DNA of 8,764 nucleotides, from the NCBI GenBank assembly GCA_045596745.1, contig JAZODA010000021.1, positions 1 to 8,764 on the forward strand. The letters run 5' to 3'. This DNA comes from RGIG3009 sp045596745. Its GTDB lineage: Bacteria; Bacillota; Clostridia; Oscillospirales; Acutalibacteraceae. The notes below the pieces were generated by a model. That model was given only the letters and a program-made list of their open reading frames with translations, made no database searches and was not told the DNA's origin. The position numbers were made by a program, and so were the translations under genes. Positions 6,718-8,764 of the stretch are shown here, piece by piece (the stretch's first letter is position 1; each line of letters starts with the position of its first letter).

Positions 6718-7923
6718 TTATGCGGATTTTTTCTTCAGCTTTTCGTACGGCAGGGCGACGATGACACCGCAGGTCATCAGACCGAACCACACGAGGATGA
6801 GTCCGTTCCAGCCGATAACGCCGGTGGCGTTGGCGAACACCGATGACGAGATGGACGCCGCCATATAGCTGACGAAATCCAAAAAGCCGGTGGCACTGGA
6901 TACCACACCGGTATCGCGCAGGCTGGGACAGTAACGACTCCACAGCATACAAGCGGCGGCGTTAGAGGACATAATGCCCAGAATCATAAAGATGACGTTG
7001 ACCGTCTGCTGCTTGAAAAGGAACACGATAAGGAACGACAGGGTGGAGAGGATGAATCCCAGCAGAATGGTCAGATCCATATCGCGACCGAGCCGCTCGT
7101 AAATAAACACCGTGATAAACGTGGTGGCAGAGATAACCAGCGTGGCGACGGTGAACAACAGTGACGAGTCTTTGACAGAAAAACCAAGATATTCATTGAG
7201 GTAGGTGGGGAGCCAGAATACCACGGTGGTGCGCACAACACCGGTCAGAATCGAGATAAAGGTGAACTTGACGATGCGGTGCTTCAGCAGGATTTTGATA
7301 CTGCCGCCCTTGCCTTCGGGCTTTTTGTACTGGTTGTACTTGATGATGCCGCGCCGCTCAAACGCGCAGAACGCGGTAAAGCAGATAACTGCCATTGCCA
7401 CCAGCGCAATACTGCTGATGCGGAACACATCCTGCCACACCAGCCACGCGGCGAACAGGCCGGCGACAGGCGAGCCGAAGAACGAGGCGAAGGTATATCC
7501 GAGGCTGCATCGCGTTGCGTGAATCGGGTCGGTATTTTCTGCCACCAGCTTGGTCATCGGACCGTAAATCATCGCCAGGAAGAAACCGGTAGCGCCGTAG
7601 GCAATCTGTGCGTAAAGGAAACTGGACGCAACGAGCGAGAACACCAGGTTGCAGACACCTGCCAGCGCCAAACCGAGGCAGATCATATACTTGGCTTTGA
7701 TTTTATCGCCAATCGCGCCGTTAATCAGCTGACCGACAGCGTAGGTGATGAAGTAGGTGGAGGACAGCGTGCCGATTTGCACGGTGTCAAAAACGCCGGC
7801 AGCGGTCATCTGCGGCGATACTGCGCCGAGGATGTTGCGCGCCAGATATACCGCCAGATACGACAGCGAACACATTGTGCCGATCATAATAGCGTGTTTG
7901 GCTTTTTGAGACAGACGACTCAT
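6718..7923 (-). CDS. MFS transporter of the organophosphate:phosphate antiporter (OPA, GlpT/UhpT-like) type
   Basis: This integral membrane protein of 401 residues has about 12 hydrophobic segments and a central basic loop (RRGIIKYNQYKKPEGKGG, about 190-207) that splits two six-helix halves. It belongs to the major facilitator superfamily. Two features point to the OPA subgroup. TM1 has YLARN with Arg29 where GlpT has YLVRKN and its substrate-binding Arg45. TM7 has Arg231 in VVRTTVVFWLPTYL, matching Arg269 of GlpT in the R-x5-W-x-P-T-Y-L pattern. ITYAVGQLINGAIGDK matches the family segment between TM2 and TM3. OPA members exchange a phosphorylated metabolite such as glycerol-3-phosphate or hexose-6-phosphate for inorganic phosphate. 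The substrate here is unknown. The start ATG (7921-7923) has AAAGGAG 9 nt upstream. It has its own promoter and ends at a strong terminator. Confidence 0.9.
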   Translation of the reverse strand: MSRLSQKAKHAIMIGTMCSLSYLAVYLARNILGAVSPQMTAAGVFDTVQIGTLSSTYFITYAVGQLINGAIGDKIKAKYMICLGLALAGVCNLVFSLVASSFLYAQIAYGATGFFLAMIYGPMTKLVAENTDPIHATRCSLGYTFASFFGSPVAGLFAAWLVWQDVFRISSIALVAMAVICFTAFCAFERRGIIKYNQYKKPEGKGGSIKILLKHRIVKFTFISILTGVVRTTVVFWLPTYLNEYLGFSVKDSSLLFTVATLVISATTFITVFIYERLGRDMDLTILLGFILSTLSFLIVFLFKQQTVNVIFMILGIMSSNAAACMLWSRYCPSLRDTGVVSSATGFLDFVSYMAASISSSVFANATGVIGWNGLILVWFGLMTCGVIVALPYEKLKKKSA

Positions 7924-7963
7924 CGTGCGACGCTCCTTTTACAATCGTTATGCAACACAAAAG

Positions 7964-7992
7964 ACATTATCACAATATGCGCGGTATGTCAA
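7964..7992 (-). promoter_or_regulatory. Sigma-A promoter of the MFS gene
   Basis: On the minus strand a perfect TTGACA (plus coordinates 7987-7992) lies 17 bp before TAATGT (7964-7969). TGA immediately before the -10 makes it an extended -10. Transcription would start near 7957, about 34 nt before the ATG. Confidence 0.78.
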
Positions 7993-8011
7993 CGCAGAAA
8001 CCCGATTTTTG

Positions 8012-8040
8012 TTGAAAATCCCCGCGTGGTTTGGTATACT
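8012..8040 (+). promoter_or_regulatory. Sigma-A promoter of the small acidic protein gene
   Basis: TTGAAA (8012-8017) lies 17 bp before TATACT (8035-8040), with TGG giving an extended -10. Transcription would start near 8047. That leaves only about 12 nt before ATG 8059, so part of the ribosome site AGGGGGAG (8043-8050) may not be in the mRNA. Confidence 0.65.
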
Positions 8041-8058
8041 GAAGGGGGAGATGAGCAT

Positions 8059-8229
8059 ATGGAACCGAAAGAGTATCTTGTCACGAATATCGAAGGGGAG
8101 TACGCGTATCTGCGCGATCTCGAACAGCCCGAGGCAGAAGAGCTGTTTATCGCGCTGGCACTGTTGCCGCCGGGTGCCGATGTGAACACCCGCTTGCACT
8201 ACGAGATGTTTTCCTATACGATTGTGTAA
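8059..8229 (+). CDS. Small acidic hypothetical protein (56 aa)
   Basis: This is a soluble, acidic protein of 56 residues starting MEPKEYLVTN and ending MFSYTIV. There is no signal peptide, membrane segment or Cys. The pattern IEGEYAYL, an acidic stretch, then IALALLPPGADV reads like a small beta-rich fold and weakly recalls DUF3006-type proteins, but I do not claim that family. The start at ATG 8059 is supported by AGGGGGAG 8 nt upstream and a good promoter. The reading frame stays open far upstream, but that part is the reverse complement of the MFS gene and is not coding on this strand. It is divergent from the MFS gene across 135 bp holding two opposed promoters. The tRNA operon promoter starts about 40 bp downstream, with no terminator seen in between. 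Function unknown. Confidence 0.75.
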   Translation: MEPKEYLVTNIEGEYAYLRDLEQPEAEELFIALALLPPGADVNTRLHYEMFSYTIV

Positions 8230-8270
8230 GTGCGCTGACACGGATTTTTGCAAATGTTTTCAAAACCCCC

Positions 8271-8298
8271 TTGACATCTTACGGATTTATGGTAAAAT
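8271..8298 (+). promoter_or_regulatory. Strong sigma-A promoter of the tRNA operon
   Basis: A perfect TTGACA (8271-8276) lies 16 bp before TAAAAT (8293-8298), preceded by TGG (extended -10). Transcription would start near 8305, leaving a 5' leader of about 37 nt to be trimmed before the first tRNA. The strength fits a stable-RNA operon. Confidence 0.88.
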
Positions 8299-8341
8299 AC
8301 TGTTTGTGCCCGAAACAATATCGGTGTTCAGGGCCGTATTT

Positions 8342-8418
8342 GGGCCTTTAGCTCAGTTGGTTAGAGCAACCGGCTCATAACCGGTCGGTCCCGGGTTCAA
8401 GTCCCTGAAGGCCCACCA
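8342..8418 (+). tRNA. tRNA with CAT anticodon, probably tRNA-Ile2 (lysidine-modified) rather than elongator tRNA-Met
   Basis: This is a complete 77-nt cloverleaf with encoded CCA. The acceptor stem GGGCCTT/AAGGCCC is perfect. The D-arm stem is GCTC/GAGC, and the anticodon stem ACCGG/CCGGT encloses loop CTCATAA with CAT at 8376-8378. The T-loop is TTCAAGT. One C-T mismatch (8392 with 8406) sits in the T-stem. It is not initiator tRNA, because the first acceptor pair is formed and the anticodon stem lacks three G-C pairs next to the loop. C4-G69 and C5-G68 are present, pairs reported as TilS recognition elements of E. coli tRNA-Ile2. The body also resembles Firmicutes tRNA-Ile(CAU). Automatic tools may label it Met. 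Ile2 is favoured, not proven. Confidence 0.93.
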
Positions 8419-8449
8419 TTGCTTTCTCGCACAATGTGCTTACATACAT

Positions 8450-8525
8450 AGGGGCATAGCTCAGTTGGTAGTGCAGCGGTCTCCAAAACCGCGTGCCGAG
8501 GGTTCAAGTCCTTCTGCCCCTGCCA
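8450..8525 (+). tRNA. tRNA-Trp (CCA anticodon)
   Basis: This is a complete 76-nt cloverleaf with encoded CCA. The acceptor stem AGGGGCA/TGCCCCT and the anticodon stem GCGGT/ACCGC are perfect, with CCA anticodon at 8483-8485. The T-stem GAGGG/CCTTC has one G-T pair, and the T-loop is TTCAAGT. Discriminator G73 fits bacterial tRNA-Trp. The D-stem GCTC/GTGC contains a T-T mismatch. It lies 31 nt after the CAT tRNA, presumably on one transcript. Its last 20 nt are repeated exactly at 8720-8739. Confidence 0.97.
8506..8525 (+). repeat. Direct repeat copy 1: 3' end of tRNA-Trp (att-like)
   Basis: AAGTCCTTCTGCCCCTGCCA covers part of the T-loop, the T-stem, the acceptor strand and the CCA. An exact copy lies at 8720-8739, and both flanking bases differ, so the match is exactly 20 bp. 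tRNA 3' ends are classic attachment sites for tyrosine integrases. Confidence 0.85.
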
Positions 8526-8564
8526 AAACAAAAGATCACCCTGTCGGGTGGTCTTTTGTTTTGG
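8523..8564 (+). terminator. Long intrinsic terminator hairpin after tRNA-Trp
   Basis: A 19-bp stem (8523-8541 with 8546-8564, one T-G pair) with a TGTC loop begins inside the CCA end of tRNA-Trp. The base is A/T-rich (AAAACAAAAGA with TCTTTTGTTTT), so the descending arm also supplies the T-tract. The G+C core next to the loop is strong. It ends the tRNA operon. Confidence 0.85.
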
Positions 8565-8580
8565 TTGGAATGGGTTTCAT

Positions 8581-8605
8581 CCACGGCACGCGGAGCGTGT
8601 CGTGG
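8581..8605. repeat. Inverted repeat, 11-bp arms with one wobble
   Basis: CCACGGCACGC pairs with GCGTGTCGTGG around a GGA loop, with one G-T wobble. There is no T-tract, so it is not a terminator. It is the first of three palindromes in the gene-free stretch after the tRNA operon. Confidence 0.8.
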
Positions 8606-8613
8606 GGCGCGAA

Positions 8614-8647
8614 TGCGAGCGCTGCCTTACGGCGGATGCAGCGAGCA
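8614..8647. repeat. Imperfect inverted repeat with CGCTGC/GCAGCG core
   Basis: CGCTGC (8620-8625) pairs with GCAGCG (8638-8643). Outside it TGC (8614-8616) can pair with GCA (8645-8647) across a small internal loop. An alternative short inner hairpin GCC-TTAC-GGC (8624-8633) overlaps it. Confidence 0.55.
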
Positions 8648-8651
8648 TAAA

Positions 8652-8711
8652 GCGGGTGCCGCGGTCGAAATTCGCCGAGCGAGAGCGAGGTGAGCGAATT
8701 TCGGGCACCGC
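8652..8711. repeat. Long bulged inverted repeat at the right end of the candidate element
   Basis: CGAAATTCGC (8666-8675) pairs perfectly with GCGAATTTCG (8694-8703). After a 5-nt left-side bulge, GGTGCC (8655-8660) pairs with GGCACC (8704-8709), and two further outer pairs are possible. The 18-nt loop is a purine-rich run of GAGCGA-like units. There is no T-tract. As RNA it would be a stable stem of 16 or more pairs ending 8 nt before the second att-like copy. Confidence 0.8.
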
Positions 8712-8719
8712 AAACGGAT

Positions 8720-8739
8720 AAGTCCTTCTGCCCCTGCCA
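8720..8739 (+). repeat. Direct repeat copy 2: displaced tRNA-Trp 3' end (att-like)
   Basis: This is an exact 20-bp copy of 8506-8525, 214 bp downstream. The bases before it (AAACGGAT) do not continue as a tRNA, so it is not a second or decayed full tRNA gene. It is best read as the far boundary of an insertion or a remnant attachment site. Confidence 0.85.
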
Positions 8740-8764
8740 TAATTGGAAACCAGTATTGATACAA

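Larger units (their letters stand above)
8526..8739. mobile_element. Candidate 214-bp mini-element or island remnant at the tRNA-Trp 3' end
   Basis: The unit is bounded by the two 20-bp copies of the tRNA-Trp 3' end. It contains the terminator arm followed by at least three further inverted repeats and no gene that I can support. Frames crossing it run through tRNA-Trp and have arbitrary composition. It is too short to encode an integrase, so it would be non-autonomous or a deletion remnant. The direct repeat is seen; mobility is inferred. Confidence 0.45.

Noticed and set aside
7279..8229. A 316-codon plus-strand frame that would fuse upstream sequence to the 56-residue protein
   Set aside because: The upstream part is antisense to the MFS gene and has shadow-like composition. 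A promoter, ribosome site and ATG at 8059 define a much shorter real gene.
8241..8268. A/T-rich short repeats (GTTTTCAAAAC) after the 56-residue gene as a terminator
   Set aside because: The arms are only 5 bp with a 1-nt centre and no G+C stem; nothing here resembles an intrinsic terminator.
8465..8693. Frames of 61 and 66 codons running through tRNA-Trp and the structured region
   Set aside because: They start inside a tRNA gene and lack ribosome sites; composition follows the inverted repeats rather than a protein.
8640..8739. A second, degenerate tRNA-Trp gene ending at 8739
   Set aside because: Only the last 20 nt match. The T-stem 5' strand, anticodon arm and D-arm have no counterparts upstream.

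Overview
This window looks like chromosomal DNA from a gut-type Clostridia (Firmicutes), possibly related to Oscillospiraceae/Ruminococcaceae. That placement is an inference. It rests on consensus sigma-A promoters (several with an extended -10), strong AGGAG/GGAGG ribosome binding sites, moderately high G+C, a Gram-positive-type bile salt hydrolase, and tRNAs with encoded CCA ends. No phage, transposase, CRISPR or plasmid gene is visible.

Layout. 1-649 is the 3' part of an M20 metallopeptidase gene cut by the window edge. 684-1196 is an A+T-richer orphan gene that may have a degenerate PD-(D/E)XK nuclease-like fold. After a short leader with a 20-bp palindrome comes a Cof-type HAD phosphatase (1290-2111). 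A bidirectional terminator separates it from a convergent DMT/EamA exporter (2149-3063, minus). A divergent intergenic region with a near-consensus promoter drives a sodium:neurotransmitter symporter (3195-4592), followed by a terminator and a choloylglycine/bile salt hydrolase (4688-5659). Next are an atypical NAD(P)-binding SDR/epimerase-like protein (5751-6671), a second bidirectional terminator, and a convergent MFS transporter of organophosphate:phosphate antiporter type (6718-7923, minus). Another divergent promoter pair leads to a 56-residue acidic protein (8059-8229). Last is a tRNA operon: a strong promoter, a CAT-anticodon tRNA (probably tRNA-Ile2), tRNA-Trp and a long terminator hairpin.

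How the genes fit together. Most units are single genes with their own promoter and terminator, so there is no clear multi-gene operon. A functional link is conceivable between the bile salt hydrolase, which releases glycine or taurine, and the Na+-coupled amino-acid-type symporter upstream, but a terminator lies between them and the link is speculative.

The most unusual structure is at the right end. The last 20 bp of tRNA-Trp are repeated exactly 214 bp downstream. The stretch between the two copies holds no convincing gene but is packed with inverted repeats. This looks like the footprint of a tiny element, or a decayed remnant, at a tRNA 3'-end attachment site.
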